A stretch of DNA of 64,000 nt from Apteryx mantelli. Taxonomy: Eukaryota; Chordata; Aves; Apterygiformes; Apterygidae. Under the pieces are notes generated by a model. It saw only the letters and a list, made by a program, of their open reading frames with translations. It did no database searches and was not told the DNA's origin. Each line of letters starts with the position of its first letter. Positions within the stretch are counted from its first letter, which is position 1. Position numbers and translations under genes: made by a program. This document shows positions 36,831 through 47,960 of the stretch, piece by piece. The stretch is from assembly GCF_036417845.1 (NCBI RefSeq), contig NC_089984.1, forward strand, positions 33,639,447 through 33,703,446. Direction: 5' to 3'.

Positions 36831-39010
36831 AAGACTGCATTATGTGTTTCTGCTAATAGAGGAATCATAGCCATTTAGATTTTTTTTTTTTTATCTGTAA
36901 AAATGCTTGTCTAAGTTTTCTTTGCTGAATTGATGGAAGCTGTCTGAGTAATCTGGAAATACCAGTTCATTTAAAGCAATTGCCAATGAACTCAAAGTTT
37001 AAATTTAAGGGACAAAAATAGTTTTGCTTAGATTTACTTTCAGTTAAGAAAAATGTATAACCTTTATATAATGAACTTTTCTGTTATCCTCCCTCTCTTT
37101 TGTGTCAAAACCTAAAAGGGTCACATGTCCTGAGGTTGGGATTTTCTTTTAACTTATTTTGAGATTTGAAGCAAATGGTGTTTTTTATATTGTTTACAGT
37201 CAGAGTAAATCACTGGATTTTGTTTTATTTTGATTTGCTCTGTTTTAATCAATCATATCTACAATTTATATGCCTCTGCTGATGAAATTTTATCAACCGG
37301 TTCGTGTACTAAAACCATACTCATCAGAACAACTGGCAGGTGAAAAGGATGCAGTCAAAACAAAAGAAAAAGAAAGAAAAAAAGCTTGAATTCTTTTAAG
37401 TCTTGTTTCCCTGAGTTATCAGTTGCAGGCATAACATATCTGAACTGAGCCTTTTGCGGTTGGTCTTTTCTAGCACAAGTAAACCTTTTCAGATTGGTAA
37501 AAATGTTGAGTATTCTCAGTGAAGAGCAGTTTTCATTTTGTGAAGTAACAATTCCATGAGGTCTAACAGTACAGTTAAGTGGCAAGGAAATAATATATAT
37601 GTACATTTTTATTACAATGTTGAGTCATAAACTACCACGGGCAATTTTAAGGATTCCTTATAGTCCTTGTACAATAAGTGAATGTGTCTTACTTTTAAAC
37701 ACTGCAATATATGTAAGTTTTAAGGTTGGTTAACAATGTACTATGGTTTTATATCTTGACTTGCCTTGTACCTCCTTCCATTATGGAACTTCTGTGTCCA
37801 AGCACAATATCTTCACACTGTGCTGTTTTGCTGCTGAACTAAATGCACTTTTCCCCACAGCTGGGGCACTTGCTTCAAAATATTCAGTTCAGTATCCTGA
37901 GTATTCTTCTTTTAACTTCATCCTATCTGTTTCAGTATTAAACCGATCTATTAAAAAAGAGGCACCTTTTTCATTTGTGCATAGATGTTGATAGCTCAAG
38001 AGAAACACTGTAAGTAGTAGACATTCAGTTTTACCTTGACTTTCTTGGTTGCTTAAAAGGCAGAAGATGCTTCAGGGAAACTTACACTATTGCTGCGCTT
38101 GTAGGGCCAGTTGACCTCTCTTAGGAGGACAGAAGCTGTAGAGGCGGTTGCATTCCACCCGTATACTGAAGAACTCTCCAGTTGATGCTCGTTGCAATTG
38201 CTGCTGGGGTAGTGTGGCTTGGAGGACTGTATCTTTTGAACAAAATCCAATCAACTGATGCCATGAGAAATCTATTTCGCCTGCAGAAGTTTGGGGAATA
38301 ATATTTCTGGCTTTCAGGCATGCTTAATTATATGTATTGCCTTGATCTAGTTTTTTCCGGCATTGCAATCTGTTTTCTTTAACAAGGAGTAAGTTTAAAT
38401 GGAAGGCAGGTGGAGATATAAAACTTTAGAGGGCTTAAACATGCTGTAAAACTATTGTAGATGTCACTGGATTTTACTAAGTAATGTCCTTCTCTTTCTC
38501 TCTCACACTGTCTCTTTTTTTTTTCCATCTACTGTAGCTTTCAGTTTAGACTTTAGTTTATAAAAGGCTAGTTTCTTACAGTTCTGCCTGAATTTAATCT
38601 TTCTCAGCATTAAGTTGTTAAAATATGAAGATGCTGAAATGTGTAATTTCAAGACTGTAATCTAACTTCTGAATTTACTGCTAAACCTGTACTTTGTGCC
38701 CTCAGGTTACCAGGGGAAACTGGTTTGATTAATGGTTCCTTAAAGCAAAGGTGGCGACCCCTTGTGTTTTAAAGTATCTTGGTCTTGTTCCCTGTCTGCT
38801 CCTCAATCCCATTTTTATGAGTTGACGGGATTAAAGTTGTTAGTTTGTAAATATGTTGATTATTCACCTTGTTAAGGTACACGGTTAATGACTGTATGAT
38901 TGGAGTTGACACTCTCTCACATAAATCCTTGTGGAGCAGAAGTTGGCTACCAAAGTAGTGCTCGATACACTTGCTTAAAAACAAAGTATTCTTTTCATTA
39001 CACTTATAGG

Positions 39011-39020
39011 AATAAATAAA
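39011..39020 (+). terminator. SHOC2: SHOC2 polyadenylation signal (doubled AATAAA)
   Basis: Two overlapping AATAAA hexamers (AATAAATAAA) with T- and GT-rich sequence 40-70 bases downstream. It is the best candidate end of the SHOC2 transcript. Confidence 0.6.
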
Positions 39021-42000
39021 GCTATGTTTTAATTCATTATGATATTAAAAACAGGATATTTTTTCAAACTATCTTTGTGCTAGCATGGTTGTTGCAATGC
39101 CAGATACTCCTGAGCCCTCTTTTAGGAATCAATGTTATACATTTTGAGGTGAACACTTGCTTTTTTGGCGTCTCGAGAGATTTGAGTAAAAGCAGTGTGA
39201 GAGAAGTTCTGCTACAGGAAAAATTGAATCAGAGAAAGAAATTGAAAAGTTCTTCTTTAAAATTAGCCTGAAGTTTAAGTGTTAAATATGTGTCATGGAT
39301 TGGGAATAGGTGCATTTAAATCCATATATATACATATCTGGATTTATATCCAGATCCATACAAATCCAGCTTCTGACAGCTTGATTGTTCAAAACAGTTT
39401 TACATCCTGACGTAACAGACTTCTGCATTTCCCAGGATGCTGAATTATTAACTGGTGTGGTTTCTAGGCTGTATTTAATGCCTGATGACATTCACTTGGA
39501 CATATGCTGGTTTATACACATTTAAGAATTTGGTTTGGCGTACTCAATTAAAATATGAATGGAAGGAACTTCATCCTGACCAGAGTGAGTATGTGGATGT
39601 ATATGTGTATAAATACATACGTACATATATATATGTATGTATGAAATCATAGACAAGGTGGAGAAATTAAATTTTTAGGATGTCTTTGATAAACAGGGTG
39701 GATAAACAGGTGATTCCCAGAAACTTGTATTAAAAATGTTATGACCCCCTTGCTGAACTGTTGTCTTTCAAATATCCCTTCTAAATTACTTTGAAGTGTG
39801 ACAGTCTTTAGTTTGGGTGAAAATCATGACCTTTATGGCTTTCCCATAGACAAAATATTATCAGTTTGGTATGTGTCTGTGCTTGTGTACATATGAGTAT
39901 ATACACATATATGTATATGTGCATATACACATGCTGTATAAAGACACTATCCAGAATCATGCCATGATTTAACAGAAGCTAAATTACTGTACTGAGGACT
40001 AAATAGTACTATGAGAATCTGATCAGGTATAAAGCAGATTAGGGATTTACTAAATAATGAAAAGAAGGAATAATTGCCAATGTGACTCAGATTTTGATCA
40101 CATATTACATTTAAATCTGCTAAATTAGAAAGTTGGTTGCTAATTCTTGGCTGCAAAAATGTTTTCTTTTAGTATAAATAGTATAAAACTATTGAAGTTC
40201 TGTTTCTGGGCTACTTAACTTCCTAAACAAAATCGTCTGTAATATAAATGCAGTGGAAATACTGCATGCAAAGTTGGGTCACATGGCTATGTAATCGGCA
40301 CTCTTTTGTCAGATGCTGTTGGAAACTTTTAAATTCGTACTCCCTTTTTAGAACGAGTTTTGTGTTGTAGAATACTTGCTTCAGTGCCTCTCTTGGATTT
40401 AGGTTTTCTCTGCAGTTTGTCCATCTTTTGCTAATGTTGTGTGAGAAAGTGCATGTTCAGACTTTTTGAAGGTTGTGTTTGCCCATGTACATGATTTAGT
40501 AAAACATTACTCAAACTGTCTAACTGGTTAGCACTTAAACCCATTCTGTCACCTGAAATTCAAGTACCATCTTTAATCCTGGGAGTTTCAAAGATACCTT
40601 TTATTTAAAAATTAGAAAACTTTATCAGAGGTTATTTGTCCTTTTTTTTTTTTTTTTTTAATTTCTGAATCAGTACAAACTCGTATCGGGGAGGATTTGT
40701 CTTCATATCTTGATGCAGCTAAGTATTTTTGTACAGTCAATATCACACCTCAGTTGTATCAAATCGGCATGCCAGAATTGCTTTTAATTAGATGCGCAGT
40801 TGGCAGTAATTTGCACAACACACAAACTCAAGGCACAGTAAAGATAATTACAAACAAATGATAATATCTACAAATGGTATCCAACAGTTTTTGTTTTTAT
40901 GCTAGCAAAGATCAGAAAATTATGTTTATTATTCTGATGTTTAGGTCTTAACCAGGACTGCACAGGAATTTGCTGTGGAAAAATACAAGACCACACTAAT
41001 TTTGTGGTTAAAAGCTAAACAAGAGTGTAAACAGTCTACAAAAATGTACTTTTAATCTGAATTATTGTAATGTTGATTGTTATGTCTATATAAAAGATTG
41101 CCTTGCTTTTTTATAAGAGTCATTCTGTATCAATGCATTCATTATAAATAGTATATTTGTAAATGAGCTGCCACTGAGTCTTTTGAAAGTTTTCTAGTGT
41201 TTCTAGTCTAACTTAACCTGGGTGTAAGTCATACTCATTCAGTGTCCCAAATTACTGAGAACTGCTTTCTCATGATATACTCTGCACTCTTTAAAAGATG
41301 TATTTTCAAGTAAAATACAAATTTTCATGTATAGCAATTACAGGGAACTTCAAAAGTTGCATGACAGTAACTGCTTTATGCATAAAAGACATGTAAATTG
41401 CTCACCTTTATAAAGCAAATGTTGGTAAAATCTTTTACTTTCATTTTGTTATAGTACAGTAAGGCATAAAGTAAAAGAAAATAGAATAATCTTTCTCTTT
41501 GAAAAGGAAAATTAATCTTGAAGATGGCTTTTAGTGCAAAATGCTTTTCAGCAACAACAACAACAAAATGAAATAGGTATGGAATTGCAGTGCCTCAGCG
41601 ACAGTCACCTGTATTATTTAATCTTCTGGTTTAATAAAAGATAGTATTTCCAAGCTGACATTTCATAACTGTAAAAGGTTATCTTTTAACTCTGCAAAAC
41701 TCATTACAATAGACACTGCTTCCAGAAGGTCATGCTTACATCATGTTCTACAAGCAAAAAAAATGCTTGTGTCCTGTGAAATCAGAATAGAAAGGCTTCA
41801 GGAGCTCAGATGTGATGGTGACGAGGAGGGCACCAGTGTCAAAATACTTGCGATGGTGCTTGTCTTTGAAATAGGGGACCAGATTCGCAGAGTGTGCAGC
41901 AGTCGTTATCGCGATGATCTGAACGTCTGTCCGCGTACACTCATGTCGGATCTTTGCTGATTAAAATCAGCAGAGGGTCTGGTCACGCTGCTGAAGAGTC

Positions 42001-42370
42001 TGTCTCTGAGCTGAGCATCAGTCCCTGTTACTGTGAGAGATCTAGCGATCTGAACGCAGCCTAAGGGATGCTTCAGGCTCCTCGTGAGAGCGGCTGCCCT
42101 GTCCTGCACCGCGCGGCGCCAGGCCATGTGCCAGCCACCTCCCGTCTGACAGCGCTGGACAGCGGGTGTGTAAGGAAAGTGAGAGGGACGTGCATAGATG
42201 GATACTTCCTCTGGCATACTTCTCCCAGAGCTCGCCAACTAGGATTCGAAGGATTTCCTAAGAGGGAAGTAGCGTCTGCATCATGGCACGTAGTAGCCCT
42301 TGCTAGGTTAGGCAAATTCACAGAAGAAAGTGCTTTTTTTTTTTTTTTTTTAATCTATTGGTATACCTGG

Positions 42371-42720
42371 CCTCCACAACATCCTGTGTCTAGTAATTCC
42401 ACAATATAATTACGTGCTGGATTAAAAAGTACTTCCTTTGTGTTTGCTTCAACCCGCAACACCTTATTTCATTTGGTGAACCCTAGTTCTTACATTCTGA
42501 GAAACTTATGAACACTTATTTTCCGGTTCATCTGTTCTTTACTGTTCTTGAATTTATTTATTTATTCATTCATTCATTTATTTATAAATGATTCAACTTA
42601 AAATCTGGGGAGTGTCTTTTCTCCGGGCCATAGTTGTAGTTATTTCGCTTCTCTTCAGACAGAAGCTCTTCCATTCTGTGATAATCCTTGTAGCCTTCCT
42701 CTGCTGTTTTCTAGTCCCAT
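42371..42720 (-). mobile_element. Old CR1-type LINE fragment (minus strand)
   Basis: The + strand carries the reverse complement of a CR1 3' coding region in correct order: CTCCACAACATCCTGTG, an AGTAATTCCACAATATAATT block, AAAAAGTACTTCCTTTGTGT, ATTTCATTTGGTGAACCCTA followed by GTTCTTACATTCTGAGAA, and after a simple repeat an AGAAGCTCTTCCATTCTGTG block. Similar blocks are widespread in turtle, crocodile and bird CR1 families. A T18 run (42334-42351) lies at its lower-coordinate flank. Confidence 0.78.
42550..42590. repeat. (ATTT/ATTC)n tetranucleotide repeat
   Basis: TTTATTTATTTATTCATTCATTCATTTATTTAT-type tetranucleotide run embedded in the CR1 remnant, probably expanded after insertion. Confidence 0.85.
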
Positions 42721-43469
42721 CTCTTAATTTGTTTTCATTCTTTATGGCCTTTGGCAAGTTATTTTGTTCTTTGCATACTTCCTCTAGTTTGTGAGGTAAA
42801 AGTACAGCTCTTTTATGAAAATTAAAGTTGAGTGGGTGATGAAGTTTAGTGCTAAATTCCAATGAGGAAATAATTCCACTGTAAAATGATCAAATTGGGG
42901 TTTATATCTCAGATGCAAGCCACCCACTACAATCATAAATTGTTTCCTCTGATTAGCTATAATACTGTGACTTTCATTGTCTCTTGCAAGTAGGTTTGAG
43001 AGACCAAAATTAAAGTTAAACTTCATATAAATATACTGATTTATACGATGCCAACACTTAAAATACTCTATTCATAGTAGTAAAATACTTTTCTTTTTCT
43101 ATACATCGGGTTAAGGGTCCATAGTGCTGGAGGAAGTGACTTCTGAAGATTCGAGTTGGCCTTTTTAAACTGTCAAAGCTCGACAGTTTCTGAAAGTATT
43201 GAGAGATCACTAGTGTTGCAGTTTATTTATTTTTTTTAATTTGGAGATTGACAGTGCGCTGGTCGAGTTTCATTTTCCTCCTCGGAGCCTCTGCAGAATA
43301 GCTCTGTATGTAAGAAATTCCCGTGGTAAAAACATTCCCCCCCCACCCCGTAATGCACTCGCGATAATCAATGCGAGCCAGGCAGCGCTCAGCAGCCACT
43401 GAGACCGAGACCGGGGCGAACTCGCCAGTCGTGACCGCTTTCTATTCAAAGGACGGAGCAAACATCCAC

Positions 43470-43600
43470 CAATGAGCCTGGCCTCAGAAGAGCAACACAG
43501 TTTGTCTCTGAGCGGGAAATGAAGAAAATATCAGTTTCTGGCATCCAGTGTCCTAACCACTGTAGTAAGGCCTGTAAAAATGTCCAGGTGGGGTCGTGGG
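43470..43600 (-). mobile_element. MIR-like / tRNA-derived SINE remnant
   Basis: On the minus strand the segment begins near 43565 with CTACAGTGGTTAGGACACTG, an A-box-like tRNA head typical of CORE/MIR SINEs. A degraded central part follows, then a CTGTGTTGCTCTTCTGAGGC block resembling the MIR core (human form TGTGTGACCTTGGGCAAGT). It is highly diverged and recognised by eye only. Confidence 0.4.
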
Positions 43601-43919
43601 TGACTCTGGTGAGACAAAAGGATTGCATTTGTATAACTAATCAGGCATAAAGTGCTTTCAATCAGGTATAAAGTGCTTTGGGGTGGTTAGTCTCACGAGA
43701 GGGCTGTCCTGTGCCACCAATTTCCACCGGTGGAAGCTACTGATTTAGGTACCTAGTGTATGCTGAAATGCTTAGCGGCCAAATACTGTCAAAAGTCTGG
43801 GCCCCAAGGAGCTTTTTAGATTACAGCTAGTCCTCTGAATTGTATGCGGTGGCAAATGGCAACCCATGTCAGGAAAAAAAGGTGTTAAAGGGCTGGAGAT
43901 GGTTAGCTCTGATACAGGT

Positions 43920-44035
43920 AGAAGAGGTTGAGTGCCCTGAAAGCTAATTTGTTTTGGTTTCGAAAGCCATCTCAGTTAGTCAAATAAAATATATCATCTC
44001 TTCATACAAGCCTTGCCTCACTTAGGATTGTAGAG
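43920..44035 (+). mobile_element. Possible ancient SINE/LINE tail
   Basis: It contains GAAAGCTAATTTG, then CAGTTAGTCAAATAAAATAT, ATCATCTCTTC and a CAAGCCTTGCCTCAC end. This resembles a recurrent sauropsid repeat tail in which CACGAAAGCTTATGC-like sequence precedes AGTTAGTCTAATAAA and a (g)ATATCA(c/t)CTC block. I cannot assign the family name with confidence. Confidence 0.4.
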
Positions 44036-47000
44036 TGGGAGATAATTAGATTGCCAGGATCAAATGATGAGGTTTTAGAGGAGGAGCCATCTGGAGTATC
44101 TGAGTGAGCAGCTGGCAGCCTGGGCTGCACAGTTAATTAGCTGACTGTATGCCTCGCAACTCTTTTTTCCAGTGAAAAACCTTTTAAGAGTCTTTAGAGA
44201 TCAATCTACCCCACTGCCTCTGAGTAAGATGCTATCTGCAAAATTGCGCACAAGTGTTCCCTTTTAAAAGCTCTTTTCACAGCATCATCTTTTTCTTTCT
44301 ATTGGTGTAACATTTTGATGTCAAAACTCAATAACGAATCCTTAATTTGCTGCGTGTTCGCAAGTTACTTCACTTGGCCTAGTGGTTGGCTTTCTTTTCG
44401 TCCTGCCTTATTACAATTGTGCTGCCTGAAGTGCTTCCCAAACTTCATGTGAACAATTTTAATGGAAACGTATTCTTTCCATGGAAATCGTAAAACGTTG
44501 TTTGAAAACAGCCATGGTAAGAATAGCACAGTAAAACTCTCCTCTCTGTTTCTCTATATGACCCCAGGGTTTTGGACGTCTTTTAGCTCTTCTTGTCCTT
44601 GCCTAGTATGTTACCTGAGTGGGAAGTTACAACTGAGAAGTTTGAACCCTCTCTCCCTGCCAGCACGGCAAAGAGCAAGGAGTCGGTAAGGAGCTGATGG
44701 TTAGTGAGGCTGCTCTGATTTCAGGCTCGCTCGTCGTCTCTAGGCACCGCGCTACTTCTGGGGCCCTTCCTGCCTCTCGAGAAGCCGTACCACGGAGCAC
44801 GGCACGGTACGGGCGTGGGAGACGAGGAGAGACTCCCAGCAGAGACAGGCCGTCGGAGGTTTGCCCGGAAGCGGTGAAAGGGACTGGAGGAAATTCCCTG
44901 AAAGTCACTTGAGCAAAGTGGTAAGTGGGTCCCCAGCGGCCAGCGTTTCCTGGTTTGCGCCTTTGATAGCTCACAGCCGAGCTTCGTGGCAACGTCAGGC
45001 TCCAGGGATAGCCTGTCGGGCAGAATACGCTGGAGCCACCGTTCCTGGGCCTGTGGCTCCGCCGGATGGATGGGCCTGGAGCCGGGCCACCGCTTCTTGT
45101 GAAGAAGCTTTTGAAATTTGAGGGAGGCTGGTGTTGCACTAAAATAGAACCATATTTGGAAGCAGCAGAATCTGCCGTGGAAAGGAGGGGCTTTTCCAGC
45201 ACTGCCTGGTTTTCTTGCAAGCTCCTTCCATGTGACTTCTGATCTCATTCTCCACTTGCCTCCTACCTCCCATCTCTCCTACTTCAGGTTTCCCTCTTTC
45301 TGCAAAAAGCCTGGTATCTCCCCCCTGTGCTTTCCATACTGCGCCGGGCTGAAGTAGGTGGAGCAGGACAGAGGGAACAAGTAAGAGATGTGGGACCTGC
45401 GGCCTCTGGTCCAGGTACCTGTCGGTGCCAGCTCCTGCTGTGAATTTGCTTCCTATCGGTTACAAACCCCTTTTCTCTAGTTCTGTTGGTGAATGGAGAC
45501 ACCAGGAAAAAAACAGGGTTTGGGAACAGGTGTCTGGGAGGAGGCGAAATAAAAGAAGCATCCGATGATGCCTGGCACAGCTGTGTGTTGTTTTTTGGCT
45601 TGCCTTGTTAATCCATTGGACAGCTGGTTTCTAGAGCACAACTGGCTTTTTCACAGGGTCTCGGAGATAACCTAAGTCTCTGCGAAGGGTTTTGATGTCT
45701 GAGCACTTACTGAATAGAAGATTTGGTCTGGAGTAGATATCCAGAGTCAGACAAGAATGAACTTTGATTAAGTAACAATTCTATGGCCAATCGGTGTCCC
45801 AAACCATTTAGGAATAAGGATGAATGTCTTAGTTCTTGAGATGACACAGAACAATTAACGTTCCTTAAAGAGTTCTTAAGTATGCATAATATTTAATAAT
45901 ACTCATCACTTTTATTTTAGGAGAACCCATGTGCTCCTACAGCTAAATTGTTAGTGAAATATTAATCAGGAAGATGACATTCTCATTTCATACACGCATT
46001 TAATTCCCCAGAAATGTTAAAAAATTTAGATTTTTTTTTAAAGCTATTTGTTAAAGTTGCAGCAATTGCTTTTTACCACTCATCCCTTGCTCTGCTTAAG
46101 GAAAATTGAGACTGGATTGTAGTGAGGAATCAACGGTGATTTTTCAAACAGTGGCTTCAATGCCAGAGGACTACGTTGGCCGGGGGAGGTGTCCCCGCAT
46201 TCGGAGACCTGGGAATGCTGTTCCGTTGCACGTGAGTCTGCACGAGGCAGGTTCCTGGGGGGGTGGCTGGTCCCTCCCGCACGGACTGTCCATGGCCAGA
46301 GGCTGGTTGCCATGTGGCCTAGGAAGGCGTCCTTAGCAAAACAGTTTTGAGGGGCTGTCAATTAAAGTCAGCTGAAATCTGAAACGAGCTTTCTTCCCGA
46401 GGATTTGGGGGATGTTTTTGGCTCAGCTGAACTGAGGGGCTGCTGCAAGTCTTGAGCTTGAGGTTGTCCTGTTTTCCGGTCAATGCACGTGACTGCGTAT
46501 GGGACCAGGCTTCCCCTGCTGCTTGGGCGCTGCCTGACAGCTGCCACCTCCTCGCAGCCGTGACCCAGCAAACTGCTCGGACTGAACAAGTGGAAAGAAG
46601 AGGTCAGGGAGAGTTCAGCTCTGACCATCTGTAGGGAAGTTCAAGCCTTTCTCACAAATTTTATCTTCCCTTCCAACCCTTCTGCTGTTAACTCGCACTG
46701 ACAGGCTGAGCCGTAATCGAAATAGCAGCGATTTCTCCTTTCCCTCCCGCCCTGCGGCTCCCATCAGTTGCGCAGAGAGGCTAAGGCTGCTAAGGACGTG
46801 GGGATTTGTGGTGATGGTGCTCATCCCGTGCTGATGAGAGCACTGACCTGCAGCATCCTTCGTCTGGGCGCAAAGGCAAAACCACGGCAGAATTGGCTGC
46901 CGCTGCTCTGTGCCGGGGCGCAAACGACTTCTCGGGAAAGAAGGGAAGGGAGGTTGTAGCAGCAGAGATTAATCCTTGCTGGTATGCGCTTAGTTTTATG

Positions 47001-47400
47001 CGACACTTCAGGCCAAGATGTGGATTATTTTGCTGCTGAATTTTGTATAGCAGGAATTTCCCTTGCTAACTATGATGTTTCCAGGGAAAAGGGAAATTGG
47101 AATCGAAAAAGCACCAGTTGAGATGCATTATAACTCATCTCTCAGCACCCTGTGTATCAGCCTGCCTTCTCTCGCTGCTCGGTCCTGATTATATATTACC
47201 CTCGGTGTAGTATTCCCAGACAGGATAAACATTTCCCGGGGAGAGAGCTATTTTGTATTGCTGAAACGCAACTGATAGTGCTGAATAAGTAAATAAATCA
47301 AAAGCTGGTGTTTAAACTTAATTTGAGCTTCTCAGAGGAAGAAAAAAAAAAAAGCCGTACCTTGTAATCTACATAGGGCTAATTGCATTGTAGGCAATGA

Positions 47401-47960
47401 GGGAAGGAGCGCAGTAACGGTGATGGATTTCCCTCTGCAGCACGTTGCATGCAGGATCTGCAAACCCCTGCCTGCAAGGATGGAAACCCCTGGCTTTGGA
47501 AAGAAGGATCCTCCCCCCGGTGTGCACCAGATGACGAACGTTTCCGTCCGCTTTCCCCTCGCCTGGCTATTATCAGGCGGGCTGGGAAGGTGCGGGACCA
47601 CCCGCCGGCCGGAGTTCAGCCGCGGGGCAGCTCGTGGCCCTGCAGCGAGGGCTGCGTGCGCCGTGCGAACCCCCTCTCGGGCGCTTTTTGGGGGGGCCCT
47701 CGGCCTTGCAGCAGGCAGCGCTGCGATCTCCGCCAGCGAGGGGCTCGGCGCGGGGCGCGGGCGCTGCGGCAGCCGGGGAGCCCGGGGGCGGCCGGGGGCG
47801 GCCGGGGGCGCTGGGCGCCGTGTGCGGCTGCGGCGGCAGCCGGGGGCAGCCGGGGCCGGGAGAAGGCCGCTTCCAGGGCGGGCTGCCGCTCCGGGACGGT
47901 TCCTCGGCACTATCTGCTTTTGCCACTAGATGGTGAAGTAAGTGAAATGCGCGGGCAGCC
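47401..47960. promoter_or_regulatory. Intergenic CpG island
   Basis: About 450-500 bp of very GC-rich, CpG-dense DNA about 9 kb upstream of ADRA2A. It includes a CCGGGGGCGG-type 10-bp tandem at about 47783-47810 and an AGCCGGGG-rich stretch. Long open frames run through it on both strands only because stop codons are scarce. It could be an unannotated promoter (for example of a non-coding RNA) or a distal ADRA2A element. No TATA box or clear donor pair was identified. Confidence 0.5.

Larger units (their letters stand above)
36686..39040 (+). other. SHOC2: SHOC2 3' UTR (probable)
   Basis: AT-rich transcribed tail after the TGA. It includes an AT-only repeat at 36746-36830. I place the probable end just after the doubled AATAAA at 39011-39020, because it is the first canonical signal after the stop that is followed by a T/GT-rich stretch (39058-39090). 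A length near 2.3 kb is plausible for this gene. Longer isoforms using AATAAA at 41633 are possible. Confidence 0.65.
39041..47400. other. SHOC2-ADRA2A intergenic, AT-rich half
   Basis: No coding gene recognised. Contents in order: TA/CA-type alternating simple sequence at 39600-39645 and 39885-39935; an 18-T run at 40642; a long unique AT-rich stretch at 40.66-41.2 kb that could hold conserved regulatory DNA; AATAAA at 41633; an antisense CR1 remnant (42371-42720) with an ATTT/ATTC simple repeat inside; a MIR-like remnant (43470-43600); a SINE-tail-like remnant (43920-44035); and from about 44.6 kb a rise in GC. Open frames at 44.6-45.25 kb overlap on both strands and look like GC-driven chance. 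Confidence 0.75.

Noticed and set aside
44627-45220. 197- and 175-codon minus-strand frames
   Set aside because: Overlapping frames on the same strand and opposite strand in GC-rich DNA; low-complexity and no recognised family.
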